A DNA stretch of 34,779 nt, from NCBI GenBank assembly GCA_018607685.1, contig JABBBA010000227.1, forward strand, positions 1 to 34,779, written 5' to 3'. The stretch comes from K189A clade bacterium (GTDB taxonomy: Bacteria; Pseudomonadota; Gammaproteobacteria; Pseudomonadales; Azotimanducaceae). Positions 17,254-25,361 of this stretch are shown here, piece after piece. The first letter of the stretch is position 1. Each line of letters starts with the position of its first letter. The notes under the pieces are model-generated. The model worked only from the letters and a program-made list of their open reading frames with translations, made no database searches and was not told the origin of the DNA. The translations under genes were made by a program, and so were the position numbers.

Positions 17254-18258
17254 TTATTGGCCGGCGAGAACCTGCTTGGCGTCAGCCCCGGGTATCTCTC
17301 TTGCAAGCCTGGGTACAAGATAGCCGGGTAGTTGGCCGGATATTTGTCGTATCAAGTTGATCCCTTCTACCTCTGGAACATCGAAATGTTGGGCGCCTGC
17401 TACTGGATCAAGAAGATGCAGATAATAAGGCAGAACGCCGGCCTCAAACAATTTTCTTGATAGCTTCACCAGCACCTCCGGGGTGTCATTAATGTCGCGG
17501 AGCAATACGCTCTGATTGAGTAGCGTGGCCCCGGCATCCCGAAGTGTGCTAACGGCATTAACGACCTGATCATCGATTTCGTTGGGATGGTTGGTGTGTA
17601 AAACAAAAACCACTTTCTTGCGACATCGGCTTACCCAATCAAGCAACTCTGGACAAATACGCTGGGGAATCACCACGGGTAGCCGGGTATGCAGTCTGAT
17701 GGTATCGATGCTCTCGATGGAATCGAGTTTTGTGATGACGTCGCTCAATTGGCGATCACCAAGGATTAACGGATCACCGCCGCTCAGGATTACTTCTGAG
17801 AGGGACGTATCACTCGAGAGGTGTTGATAGATTCCGCTCCAATCAGAGCTCGAAGGGTTGTTCTCGTCATAGGGGAAATGGCGGCGAAAGCAGTAGCGAC
17901 AGTTGATGGCGCAGGCGCCGGTGGTGATTACCAGTGCACGACTATTATACTTTTGAATCAGCCCGCGGGTACGGGTTACCAAATTTCCCTCCTGCAGAGG
18001 GTCCTTTACGTACTTTGGTTCGGATTCGTTCTCCTGAGGTCTTGGCAGTATCTGTAGCAGGAGTGGATCGAAGGCGTCACCGCTCGCGATACGATCCAGG
18101 TAGGGCAGTGGTGCAAGCAGTGGAAAATCCTGATCTATATCATCCAACCGGGTTCCCAGGTGAGAAGCCAGGGCCGGGATGTTCTTGATCGCATGCTGCA
18201 GGTGCCATTGCCAACTCTGGTCGTGGGAACCGGCATCGCTTAGGGTTATCATTGTCAT
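17254..18258 (-). CDS. epmB: EF-P beta-lysylation protein EpmB (lysine 2,3-aminomutase-like)
   Basis: EpmB is a radical-SAM, PLP-dependent enzyme that isomerises (S)-alpha-lysine to (R)-beta-lysine, which EpmA then attaches to elongation factor P. The 334 residues compare with 342 in E. coli. The iron-sulfur motif CAINCRYCFRRHFPY (CxxxCxxC, about residues 114-128) is intact, followed by SEVILSGGDPLIL. RLHTRLPVVIPQRI and FVLHTNHPNEI are typical of the KamA family, and the C-terminal LLDPVAGAQHFDVPEVEG is conserved. The ATG at 18258 lies 24 bp from the divergent efp start; a second in-frame ATG two codons later is possible. With efp and epmA adjacent, the modification pathway is encoded together. 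Confidence 0.95.
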   Translation of the reverse strand: MTMITLSDAGSHDQSWQWHLQHAIKNIPALASHLGTRLDDIDQDFPLLAPLPYLDRIASGDAFDPLLLQILPRPQENESEPKYVKDPLQEGNLVTRTRGLIQKYNSRALVITTGACAINCRYCFRRHFPYDENNPSSSDWSGIYQHLSSDTSLSEVILSGGDPLILGDRQLSDVITKLDSIESIDTIRLHTRLPVVIPQRICPELLDWVSRCRKKVVFVLHTNHPNEIDDQVVNAVSTLRDAGATLLNQSVLLRDINDTPEVLVKLSRKLFEAGVLPYYLHLLDPVAGAQHFDVPEVEGINLIRQISGQLPGYLVPRLAREIPGADAKQVLAGQ

Positions 18259-18282
18259 ATGAAAATCTAGGGAAGAGGTTTA

Positions 18283-18855
18283 ATGGCAAGTTATTCTACC
18301 AACGAATTCAAGTCGGGTCTTAAAGTGATGCTGGAAGGTGATCCGTGCAACATAGTTGAAAACGAATTCGTCAAACCGGGTAAAGGTCAGGCATTTAACC
18401 GTGTCAGGCTCAAAAATCTGAAAACAGGGCGCGTCTGGGAAAGAACGTTCAAGTCTGGAGAGTCACTCGAAGGTGCCGACGTGATGGAGGCTGATATGGA
18501 GTACCTCTATGCGGACGGTGAGTATTGGCATTTTATGAAAACCGATGGCAGCTATGAGCAGCTCGCCGCCGATAAAGCGGCGGTTGAAGACAGCCTTCCA
18601 TGGTTGAAGGAGACGGACAAGGTTACCGTTACGCTTTGGGATGAAGTTCCTATCGCGGTGGCGCCGGCTAATTTTGTAGAGCTGGAAGTCGCAGATACTG
18701 ATCCTGGTTTAAAAGGTGATACCGCCCAGGGTGGCACAAAGCCGGCGACCTTAAGTACCGGAGCAGTTGTGAAAGTTCCACTCTTTATCAATATCGGTGA
18801 AGTGATTCGAGTCGATACACGTACGGCCGAGTACCAGAACCGGGTAAAACAGTAA
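18283..18855 (+). CDS. efp: Translation elongation factor P
   Basis: EF-P binds ribosomes stalled on polyproline and speeds peptide bond formation. The protein has 190 residues (E. coli 188) with the three-domain KOW/OB/OB layout. The N-terminal loop KPGKGQAF places lysine at residue 34, the target of EpmA/EpmB beta-lysylation, in agreement with the flanking epmB and epmA genes. The central [14 protein letters not shown] and the C-terminal [31 protein letters not shown] match the family signature. The start ATG follows a strong Shine-Dalgarno (GGGAAGAGG). The gene is divergent from epmB; the 24-bp gap is too short to hold both promoters entirely. Confidence 0.97.
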   Translation: MASYSTNEFKSGLKVMLEGDPCNIVENEFVKPGKGQAFNRVRLKNLKTGRVWERTFKSGESLEGADVMEADMEYLYADGEYWHFMKTDGSYEQLAADKAAVEDSLPWLKETDKVTVTLWDEVPIAVAPANFVELEVADTDPGLKGDTAQGGTKPATLSTGAVVKVPLFINIGEVIRVDTRTAEYQNRVKQ

Positions 18856-18956
18856 TCAGCCAGGGCCTTGATCAGGGAGGACAATCCCACCTCGGTTTCA
18901 GAGCCAGGCTACTGCGCTCAATCAGGGATTACTTTTATTCCGAAGAAGTCCTCGAG

Positions 18957-19796
18957 GTGACAACCGCCACGCTTAGGTCGGCTGGATCAAGCGAGGTGCA
19001 CCTGGAGAATATTCAGGTGGGGCGTCAGGGGTATCTCCAAACTTCGCCTGAATATGCAATGAAATGTCTCCTCGCGAAGCATCCGCTCAGCATTTTTCAA
19101 ATTTGTCCCGCTTATCGCGGCGGTGAAATCGGTCGACGTCATCAAATGGAATTCCAGATGCTGGAATGGTATCGGTGTGGGTATTCCTTAGCGGAACTGA
19201 TGAGTGACCTTCAGGCTATGCTGAAGCATGTCAGCGCGCAGATGGCGGAATATAACATTCAACCGATTATCCGAATCAATGAGCGCTATTCATACCGAGA
19301 ATTGTTTGAAAAACACCTCAAGGTTAATCCTCACTCGGTAGACGTTACTGTGTTGGCTGGGCTTGTCTCACCGGAAATCACAGCTCACCTGGATGAGCAC
19401 GCTACGCTGGGCGACTATCTGGACGCAGTCTTTTCAGACGCAATCGAACCCCGGTTGTTAGCGCCAACGATTGTCTATGACTTCCCGGCATGCCAGGCAG
19501 CTCTGGCAGAAACTAAACAATTAAAGAATGGTGACCTGGTTAGTGATCGTTTTGAGCTGTATGTGGGTGGCATTGAAATCGCCAACGCCTACCAGGAGCT
19601 GGGCGATGGGCAAGAGCTAATCCGGCGATTTGCCTCGAACAACAGACAACGTCAACTAAGCGGCAAGCCGATAATCGAAGACGATATGGAACTGCTCGCC
19701 GTTATTGACGATCTCCCGAAGTGCGCAGGTATTGCGCTGGGTATTGACCGGTTAACCATGGCGTTAAGAGGGCTTGAAGATATTGCTGCCGTCTAA
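18957..19796 (+). CDS. epmA: EF-P (R)-beta-lysine ligase EpmA (start uncertain)
   Basis: EpmA (PoxA/GenX/YjeA) is a truncated class II lysyl-tRNA synthetase paralogue that ligates beta-lysine to EF-P Lys34. Visible class II elements include QTSPEYAMKCLL, the motif-2 region YRGGEIGRRHQMEFQMLEWYR and the motif-3 ALGIDRLTMALRGLED. The coordinates use GTG 18957, the first canonical start codon, giving 279 residues against 325 in E. coli. Homology clearly extends upstream in the same open frame: the codons before it read GFRARLLRSIRDYFYSEEVL, the usual first helix. The frame is open from 18801, but no ATG, GTG or TTG occurs there. A non-canonical start (for example the ATC at 18855, overlapping the efp stop) or a sequence error is possible. 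A Shine-Dalgarno AGGGAGGA lies at 18874-18881. Confidence 0.85.
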   Translation: MTTATLRSAGSSEVHLENIQVGRQGYLQTSPEYAMKCLLAKHPLSIFQICPAYRGGEIGRRHQMEFQMLEWYRCGYSLAELMSDLQAMLKHVSAQMAEYNIQPIIRINERYSYRELFEKHLKVNPHSVDVTVLAGLVSPEITAHLDEHATLGDYLDAVFSDAIEPRLLAPTIVYDFPACQAALAETKQLKNGDLVSDRFELYVGGIEIANAYQELGDGQELIRRFASNNRQRQLSGKPIIEDDMELLAVIDDLPKCAGIALGIDRLTMALRGLEDIAAV

Positions 19797-19831
19797 TGTA
19801 TGACTTCCCGGTGCCTGATTCTTAATGTGGG

Positions 19832-20626
19832 CTAGGAAACGATCGATTGGCCATACTTCACTTGTTCGCCTTCTTTGACAGAGAAGGTCATTCGATCCTT
19901 GAAGACTAAAATTACCGTGGATCCCATTTCAAACTGCCCAAGTTCATCGCCCTGATGAAAGACGCGTTTCATTTCGGTGGTGATTTGTAACTTTGGTTTG
20001 TAGGCTTTATCAAGCCAGGCTGGCTTGATACCGGCGACCAGCATAGCCCCAACCAGCACAGCAACCGCCGGGCCGGTGTCAGTCCGAAACCTGCAGACCA
20101 ATCGTTCATTTCTCGCAAACAGGTCAGGTAGGTGCAGGGCCGTTGACTGGTTGACGGAGAAAAGGTCGCCGGGAACATAGGTGGCTTTGTGAAGTTCTCC
20201 TGTCCATGGCATATGCACCCGGTGGTAGTTGTGGGGGGCAAGGTAGATGGTGATGAAGGAGCCTGCTGAAAAATCACCAATATCGTCGCTGGCGATGAGT
20301 TTTGCCAGTGAGTACGAATGATTCTTTGACTGAATAAGAGTATCGCCGTCGATATTACCCAGTGCAGCAACGGTGCCGTCCGCCGGGCTGCTGACCGTGC
20401 CTTCGATTGACCGCCTTCCGGGCTTGAGGGATCGGGTGAAAAAGTCATTGAAGGATCGATAATCTGATGCTTTCTCCCGCTGTGCCTCACTCAGATCAAT
20501 TTTGTAGAGTAAACAGAAAATGCTGATGAACAAACCTTTGATCAGCGGCGCTTCGCTTTTGGCAGCAAATCCGATGATCCTGCTCAGAAGATGTTTTGGG
20601 ATTAGTCGTTGAAGAAATGCAAACAT
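19832..20626 (-). CDS. psd: Phosphatidylserine decarboxylase proenzyme
   Basis: Psd converts phosphatidylserine to phosphatidylethanolamine at the inner membrane and cleaves itself to create a pyruvoyl prosthetic group. The protein has 264 residues, shorter than E. coli (322), with most of the difference spread through the middle and C-terminal parts. The cleavage motif GST lies in FEMGSTVILVF near residue 236. The proteolytic triad elements are present: SSPADGTV, YHRVHMPWTGEL (histidine) and the GST serine. The N-terminal RSFNDFFTRSLKPGRR and the block VPGDLFSVN...LFARNER are also conserved. The gene starts 4 bp after the rhdA stop, so the two form an operon, and it is convergent with epmA across a 35-bp gap. 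Confidence 0.95.
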   Translation of the reverse strand: MFAFLQRLIPKHLLSRIIGFAAKSEAPLIKGLFISIFCLLYKIDLSEAQREKASDYRSFNDFFTRSLKPGRRSIEGTVSSPADGTVAALGNIDGDTLIQSKNHSYSLAKLIASDDIGDFSAGSFITIYLAPHNYHRVHMPWTGELHKATYVPGDLFSVNQSTALHLPDLFARNERLVCRFRTDTGPAVAVLVGAMLVAGIKPAWLDKAYKPKLQITTEMKRVFHQGDELGQFEMGSTVILVFKDRMTFSVKEGEQVKYGQSIVS

Positions 20627-20630
20627 TGGA

Positions 20631-21449
20631 TCAGGCTGCCGGGTTGTCTATGGGCGTATCTGAATCGTTTCCCCATTCAGACCAGGAGCCATGATAGGCC
20701 TTGATGTTGAGGTCCAGCATTTTGCCGACCAGATAGGTGAGCCCCGATCGATGATGTGTCTGACAATGGGTAATGATCTTACTCGAGGATCCAAATCCCT
20801 TTGCGGTGACCAGATCTTCGATATCCTGTCGTAGTCGCAGGCCTCTTTGCCGGTCCATTAACTCCAGCCAGTCCATATTGATTGCGCCTGGGATATGTCC
20901 GCCGCGCGCCGCGACAACTTTGGTTCCCATGTACTCTTCCGGTGATCTCGCGTCCCAGATTTGGGTGTCGGCATCGTTAAGGGAGGCCAGCACCTCTTCT
21001 TTCTCGGCGATGAATTCCTGATGAATAGTCAGGGAGACGTGTGTTTCTGGCGTTACCGGAACGTCCGTCGTCAGTGGAAGCTGGTCTTCTGTCCAGGCGA
21101 TGAGTCCGCCGTTCAGGTAGGAGCTTTCCCGGTGCCCAATAACATCCAGGGTCCAGATAAAACGACCTGCCCAGCCGCCGCCTTCGTCGTCGTAGGCGAT
21201 AATGTGTTTTCCTGGCTCGTACCCGATACGTGAGAATAGACTTTCCAGTCTAGCTATAGGGGGGAGTTTTCCGACCGCAGGCTTTACGCCTGAGACCAGC
21301 TCGGATGGTGAGATATGGACTGCGCCAGGTATGTGGTGGCGTTGGTAGTTTTCGTCCCGACAGAGGTCTACGATCAGGTATTTACTACGTTCAGGCGAGT
21401 CGACAAGCAATTCTGCTAGTGCTTTTGGTTCTATAACAAGAGGTATCAT
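20631..21449 (-). CDS. rhdA: Thiosulfate sulfurtransferase (two-domain rhodanese)
   Basis: A tandem rhodanese of 272 residues that moves sulfane sulfur from thiosulfate (or a similar donor) to cyanide or other thiophiles. The N-terminal inactive domain has DLCRDENYQRHHIPGAVHI and YDDEGGGWAGRFIWTL. The C-terminal domain has the active-site loop CQTHHRSG (cysteine near residue 228), identical to the loop I recall for Azotobacter/Pseudomonas RhdA rather than the CGSGVTA loop of SseA, so I use rhdA. No signal peptide is seen, so it is cytoplasmic. It is directly upstream of psd on the same strand, as in Pseudomonas, and divergent from orn across 136 bp. Confidence 0.93.
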   Translation of the reverse strand: MIPLVIEPKALAELLVDSPERSKYLIVDLCRDENYQRHHIPGAVHISPSELVSGVKPAVGKLPPIARLESLFSRIGYEPGKHIIAYDDEGGGWAGRFIWTLDVIGHRESSYLNGGLIAWTEDQLPLTTDVPVTPETHVSLTIHQEFIAEKEEVLASLNDADTQIWDARSPEEYMGTKVVAARGGHIPGAINMDWLELMDRQRGLRLRQDIEDLVTAKGFGSSSKIITHCQTHHRSGLTYLVGKMLDLNIKAYHGSWSEWGNDSDTPIDNPAA

Positions 21450-21512
21450 GGGGTGTCCCGAATCTGGCCGCCGCCTATTCTACACTGACTTACAAATCTT
21501 CTTGGAGAAGAA

Positions 21513-21529
21513 AGGTACTTTTCAGGTAC
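21513..21529 (+). promoter_or_regulatory. AGGTAC direct repeat between rhdA and orn
   Basis: AGGTAC occurs at 21513-21518 and 21524-21529, offset by 11 bp, about one helical turn; the second copy is extended to the palindrome GGTACC. It lies in the 136-bp gap between divergent rhdA and orn. It could be a regulator site, but the repeats are short and chance is not excluded. Confidence 0.2.
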
Positions 21530-21585
21530 CATACGGCTCTTAGGTGTCCTGGGCTGTCCTGGACGCGACCCTTTTCGGAAAAAAC

Positions 21586-22137
21586 ATGACTGACAACACG
21601 AACCAGAATCTCGTGTGGATGGATCTGGAGATGACAGGACTGGATCCGGAAGTGGATCGCATACTGGAAGTCGCCACGCTTGTAACAGACTCAGAGCTCA
21701 ATCTTATCGCAGAGGGCCCTGTCATTTATGTGCGCCAGAGTGAAGAGCTGATTGCGGGCATGGACGAGTGGAACACCACGCATCATAACGAGTCCGGGCT
21801 GATCGATCTGGTCCGAGAGAAAGGGATCAGTGAGCAGGAGGCCGAGCGCTTAACGCTCGCGTTTTTAAAGGAACACACGACCGCCAGGGTGTCGCCCCTG
21901 TGTGGAAACAGCATCGGCCAGGATCGAAGATTCCTGGTGAAGTACATGTCCGAGTTAGAAGACTTCCTGCACTACCGCAATCTGGATGTCAGCACTATTA
22001 AGGAGCTGGCGGCACGCTGGCGACCTGATATCGCGGCCAGTCACCAGAAAAAGAATTCTCACCGGGCGCTGGATGACATCCAGGAATCGATCGAGGAGTT
22101 AAAACATTACCGGACACACTTCTTCAGGATGAGTTGA
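21586..22137 (+). CDS. orn: Oligoribonuclease
   Basis: Orn is the 3'-5' exoribonuclease that degrades very short RNAs, and in Pseudomonas pGpG from c-di-GMP breakdown. The 183 residues match the usual length (E. coli 181). The DEDDh motifs are in place: [11 protein letters not shown] (Exo I), the region around [15 protein letters not shown] (Exo II) and [15 protein letters not shown] (Exo III with catalytic His). I place the start at ATG 21586 because family members begin just before the [10 protein letters not shown] block; an in-frame GTG at 21544 would add 14 residues without support. The 3' end overlaps the convergent queG by 14 bp. Confidence 0.97.
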   Translation: MTDNTNQNLVWMDLEMTGLDPEVDRILEVATLVTDSELNLIAEGPVIYVRQSEELIAGMDEWNTTHHNESGLIDLVREKGISEQEAERLTLAFLKEHTTARVSPLCGNSIGQDRRFLVKYMSELEDFLHYRNLDVSTIKELAARWRPDIAASHQKKNSHRALDDIQESIEELKHYRTHFFRMS

Positions 22138-23284
22138 TAGCCGGTTGATGCTGACTGATTGCCCATTCAATGTGGTGATCAACCAGGCTTGAGTATCCTT
22201 TTCTTTTCTCCAGTGCTGCTATCACATCGTCGCTGGATGGCGCCTCTCCAGCGACACTTTCCTTAGAGACACTTTTCCTAACTACATTTTCGTTAAATTT
22301 AATGTTTCCCAGACCAATCGCAATGTTTCGAAGCCATCCTTCGTAACCGGTGCGTCGTATCGCAGAGCCTTCAGTATTTTTTAGAAACGCTTCCTCATTC
22401 CAGTTAAACAGATCGAGAAGATCAGCGGTGCCAAGACCGTGTCTCGGTTCGAAATCCGGTTCGGTGGTCTGCTTCGCATATCGGTTCCATGGGCACGTCA
22501 ACTGACAATCATCGCAACCAAAGATTCGGTTACCCATTGGTTTTCGAAGCTCTACGGGTATCTCGCCCCTGTGCTCAATTGTTAGGTAAGAAATACATCG
22601 TCTGGCGTCCAGCCTATAGGGCGCGACAATGGCTTTTGTCGGACATATATCAATACAGGAGGTGCATGAGCCGCAGCGATTGGTTTGCGCAGTGGGGCTT
22701 TGGGTAAGCGGGAGGTTCGTGAGGATCTCTCCCAGGAAAAACCATGACCCTTCTTTTTCGTTGATCAACAGGGTGTGTTTGCCGATCCACCCCAGTCCTG
22801 ACTTCTCGGCAAGCGCCTTTTCCAGGATGGGTGCGCTGTCGGTAAAAACACGAGAATCAAAGTCATGGAAGCCCAGACTCTCACAATGATCTTTGATCCT
22901 TTTAACTAATTGTTTCAATTTGTTGCGGATTACCTTGTGGTAATCCCTCCCGAGCGCATATCTTGAGATGTAGGCCTTGTCTGACCGTGCCAAAAGATCC
23001 TCGGGTGCTGGTTGTTTTTGCAGATAATCGATTCGCACGGTAATGACTGAATGGGTGCCCGGGTGCAGAAGCTCGGGTTGCCACCTCATGCTTCCGTGCC
23101 GTGACATGTACTCCATTTCGCCGTGATAATCATCAGCCAGCCAGTCCCTCAGCCGGTTTTGGTGCTCTTCGAGGTCAATGTCTGAAATGCCGACGCCGGA
23201 GAAGCCGAGTTCCCGTCCCCAATCCGGCAGCAGAGCCTTGAGTTCTTCCCAGTCAACGTTGTGATGGTCGTGGTTCAGTGTCAT
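22124..23284 (-). CDS. queG: Epoxyqueuosine reductase
   Basis: QueG reduces epoxyqueuosine to queuosine in the wobble position of tRNAs for Tyr, His, Asn and Asp, using cobalamin and two 4Fe-4S clusters. From the ATG at 23284 it has 386 residues (E. coli 379); the frame is open up to 23362 but that leader lacks homology. The catalytic Asp and cobalamin-binding region is [23 protein letters not shown]. The ferredoxin-like clusters are [15 protein letters not shown] and [19 protein letters not shown]-like C-terminal part with [17 protein letters not shown] follows. It is divergent from nnr (64-bp gap) and overlaps orn tail to tail by 14 bp, as in the orn-queG-nnr order of Pseudomonas. Confidence 0.95.
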   Translation of the reverse strand: MTLNHDHHNVDWEELKALLPDWGRELGFSGVGISDIDLEEHQNRLRDWLADDYHGEMEYMSRHGSMRWQPELLHPGTHSVITVRIDYLQKQPAPEDLLARSDKAYISRYALGRDYHKVIRNKLKQLVKRIKDHCESLGFHDFDSRVFTDSAPILEKALAEKSGLGWIGKHTLLINEKEGSWFFLGEILTNLPLTQSPTAQTNRCGSCTSCIDICPTKAIVAPYRLDARRCISYLTIEHRGEIPVELRKPMGNRIFGCDDCQLTCPWNRYAKQTTEPDFEPRHGLGTADLLDLFNWNEEAFLKNTEGSAIRRTGYEGWLRNIAIGLGNIKFNENVVRKSVSKESVAGEAPSSDDVIAALEKRKGYSSLVDHHIEWAISQHQPAINSS

Positions 23285-23332
23285 CTTTCGAGGAATCTCA
23301 TGGCAAAGCTCAGTTAAAGACGGGCATTGTCC

Positions 23333-23338
23333 TATAAT
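23333..23338 (+). promoter_or_regulatory. Candidate -10 box for nnr
   Basis: A consensus TATAAT lies in the 64-bp gap between divergent queG and nnr. No good -35 is seen at normal spacing. A transcript from it would start near 23345, leaving only a few bases before GTG 23349, or about 20 bases before GTG 23367. Confidence 0.3.
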
Positions 23339-23348
23339 CAGGGTTTGA

Positions 23349-24881
23349 GTGTTGGTGAACAAGACGGTGACTTCAATTTATCTGGCTCAGCAGGTGCGTG
23401 AGCTTGATCGGATAACGATCGAGGAAAAGGGTGTTCCGGGCATCAGATTGATGCGTCGTGCAGCCCAGGCCTGCGTAGAGGTTCTGCTGGAACGCGCTTC
23501 CTCTCCCGGAAAGGTCAGTGTTTTGTGTGGCTCAGGGAATAACGCCGGGGATGGCTTTATTGTCGCCGGTTTGCTGGCGAACAAGGGCGTTGAGGTGACC
23601 GTTGGCCTGGTGGGTAAGATCCCTTTGCCTGCAACCGATGCCGGCAGGGCTTACGGATACTGCCGCGACGCGGGGGTCGAAATACAGACGGCTGAACTCT
23701 CGCTACAGGGTTCAGCATTCGTTGTGGATGCATTATTGGGTACCGGATTAACAGGCCCGGTGAGGCCTGAGTATCAGCAGGTCATATCGGCGGTTAACCA
23801 GCATGACTGCACTGTGGTCGCGGTAGACCTCCCCTCGGGCTTATGCGCCGATACGGGAAACATTCTGGGTGCGTGTATTAGGGCCGACATGACAGTCACT
23901 TTCATTGGGCGGAAACTCGGATTGCTCACCAATGATGGCCCGGAGGTAGCGGGGGAACTAACCTTTGCAGATCTTGCGGTGCCTTCGAGCATCTTTGATG
24001 CAATTGAACCCAGTGTGCGGATGCTGAGCTATGAGAACGCAATTCAAAAGCTGCCCAAAAGAAACAGGAACGCGCACAAAATGAATCATGGCCACTTGCT
24101 GGTTGTGGGTGGCAATCAGGGAATGGCCGGTGCTGTTGCTATGGCTGCTGAGGCCGCTATGTATTCCGGCGCGGGTCTTGTTTCGGTGGCAACACATCCG
24201 GCAAATGTCAGTTCCCTGGTCGCCAGGCGGCCGGAGGTGATGACCAAAGGAGTAACGACCACAGACGAGCTAAAAGCACTGCTTGGCAGGGCGACGGCGG
24301 TTGTTGTGGGGCCCGGTCTTGGTGATAAAAGTCTTGGTAACGAAAGTCTTGGTGTTGAGGGTGTTGATAGTTCATGGGGTTCTGAATTGTTTAGGGAAGT
24401 ACTCGAGTCAGAGCTTCCCATGATCGTTGATGCGGATGGCTTGAATCGATTGAGTCGCGTCCCGCAACCATCTATAAAAAGAGATAACTGGATACTGACA
24501 CCGCATCCGGGAGAAGCGCGTAACCTATTGGGGGCGGAGGTTCAGGTAGACCGATTAGCTTCGGTAAAACAATTGCAGGAAAAGTACGGTGGCGTTTGTC
24601 TGCTCAAAGGCGCTGGTACATTGATAGCCAGTCGTCACGACGTATCGCTGTGTCCCTATGGAAACCCAGGCATGTCGGTTGGCGGCATGGGTGATGTCCT
24701 GTCGGGTGTAATTGGCGCTCTGGTTGCCCAGGGATTGGATGTGCATGACGCGACCACCCTCGGTGCGGTGGTCCATTCGCTTGCGGCGGATAATCTTGTT
24801 GCGACGCAGGGTGAGCGTGGCTTGCTGGCGACCGAGCTTCTGCCTGAGATAAGAAAGCTGCTTAATGGCGTGTCCGGTTAA
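23349..24881 (+). CDS. nnr: Bifunctional NAD(P)HX epimerase / ADP-dependent NAD(P)HX dehydratase
   Basis: Nnr (YjeF) repairs hydrated NADH and NADPH: the N-terminal YjeF_N domain epimerises R- and S-NAD(P)HX and the C-terminal ribokinase-like domain dehydrates the S form with ADP. The 510 residues match E. coli (515). Motifs include LCGSGNNAGDGFIVAGLL (about 57-74), VDALLGTGLTGPV, VDLPSGLCADTG, then in the dehydratase VVGPGLGD, LTPHPGEARNLLG, and PGMSVGGMGDVLSGVIGALVAQG. Start choice is ambiguous: GTG 23349, 23355 and 23367 are all in frame, and the last gives the usual MTSIYLAQQVRELD-type N-terminus. A 15-bp repeat unit occurs three times just after GPGLG. Confidence 0.95.
   Translation: MLVNKTVTSIYLAQQVRELDRITIEEKGVPGIRLMRRAAQACVEVLLERASSPGKVSVLCGSGNNAGDGFIVAGLLANKGVEVTVGLVGKIPLPATDAGRAYGYCRDAGVEIQTAELSLQGSAFVVDALLGTGLTGPVRPEYQQVISAVNQHDCTVVAVDLPSGLCADTGNILGACIRADMTVTFIGRKLGLLTNDGPEVAGELTFADLAVPSSIFDAIEPSVRMLSYENAIQKLPKRNRNAHKMNHGHLLVVGGNQGMAGAVAMAAEAAMYSGAGLVSVATHPANVSSLVARRPEVMTKGVTTTDELKALLGRATAVVVGPGLGDKSLGNESLGVEGVDSSWGSELFREVLESELPMIVDADGLNRLSRVPQPSIKRDNWILTPHPGEARNLLGAEVQVDRLASVKQLQEKYGGVCLLKGAGTLIASRHDVSLCPYGNPGMSVGGMGDVLSGVIGALVAQGLDVHDATTLGAVVHSLAADNLVATQGERGLLATELLPEIRKLLNGVSG
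24316..24360 (+). repeat. Three 15-bp tandem repeats inside nnr
   Basis: GTCTTGGT recurs at 24316, 24331 and 24346, marking three imperfect 15-bp units. They encode the in-frame pentapeptide series GLGDK / SLGNE / SLGVE at residues 323-337, directly after the conserved GPGLG motif of the dehydratase domain. They probably arose by slippage, and the frame is kept. Confidence 0.85.
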
Positions 24882-24890
24882 TGCAATCTG

Positions 24891-25361
24891 ATGATCAAAT
24901 TTGAACTTAGTAGTGAACAAGAGATGCTTGCGTTGGGTGCAAAGCTGGCGCATCTGCTGCACGGTGAAGGCGTGCTGCATCTCAGCGGCGATCTTGGCTC
25001 AGGCAAGACAACCTTCTGCAGAGGCGTGTTGCGCGCTATGGGCTATTCAGGCGCGGTTAAGAGTCCGACCTTTACGCTCGTTGAGCCTTACCAGTTTTCA
25101 GAAACAGAGGTCTATCACTTTGACCTCTACCGCCTGGGCGACCCAGGTGAGCTGGAGTACATCGGTATTGATGAATACTTCGGCGCCAACAAGCTGTGCC
25201 TGATTGAATGGCCAGAAAAAGCACAGGGCTACCTGCCACAGCATGATCTGGAGATTGCCATTGATGTATTGGGTGAAAAACGGATCATAGACATTAGGGC
25301 GAACTCACAGTGCGGCGAGAAAATTTGTACCCAGCTAATCGAGGTAGACGAATCAGCCTAG
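24891..25361 (+). CDS. tsaE: tRNA threonylcarbamoyladenosine biosynthesis ATPase TsaE
   Basis: TsaE (YjeE) is the P-loop ATPase that works with TsaB and TsaD in making t6A at position 37 of ANN-decoding tRNAs. The 156 residues match E. coli (153). The Walker A motif is GDLGSGKTTF (about residues 33-42), followed by the family blocks KSPTFTLVEPY, VYHFDLYRL and LCLIEWPEKA (Walker B-like). The gene starts 9 bp after nnr ends and overlaps the start of amiB by 52 bp, so these genes are tightly coupled. Confidence 0.95.
   Translation: MIKFELSSEQEMLALGAKLAHLLHGEGVLHLSGDLGSGKTTFCRGVLRAMGYSGAVKSPTFTLVEPYQFSETEVYHFDLYRLGDPGELEYIGIDEYFGANKLCLIEWPEKAQGYLPQHDLEIAIDVLGEKRIIDIRANSQCGEKICTQLIEVDESA

Noticed and set aside
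21544-21585. GTG at 21544 as the start of orn
   Set aside because: It adds 14 residues not found in the family; ATG 21586 gives the normal N-terminus and length.
23285-23362. Longer N-terminus for queG beginning at 23362
   Set aside because: The extra residues have no family match, and the ATG at 23284 gives a protein of normal length.
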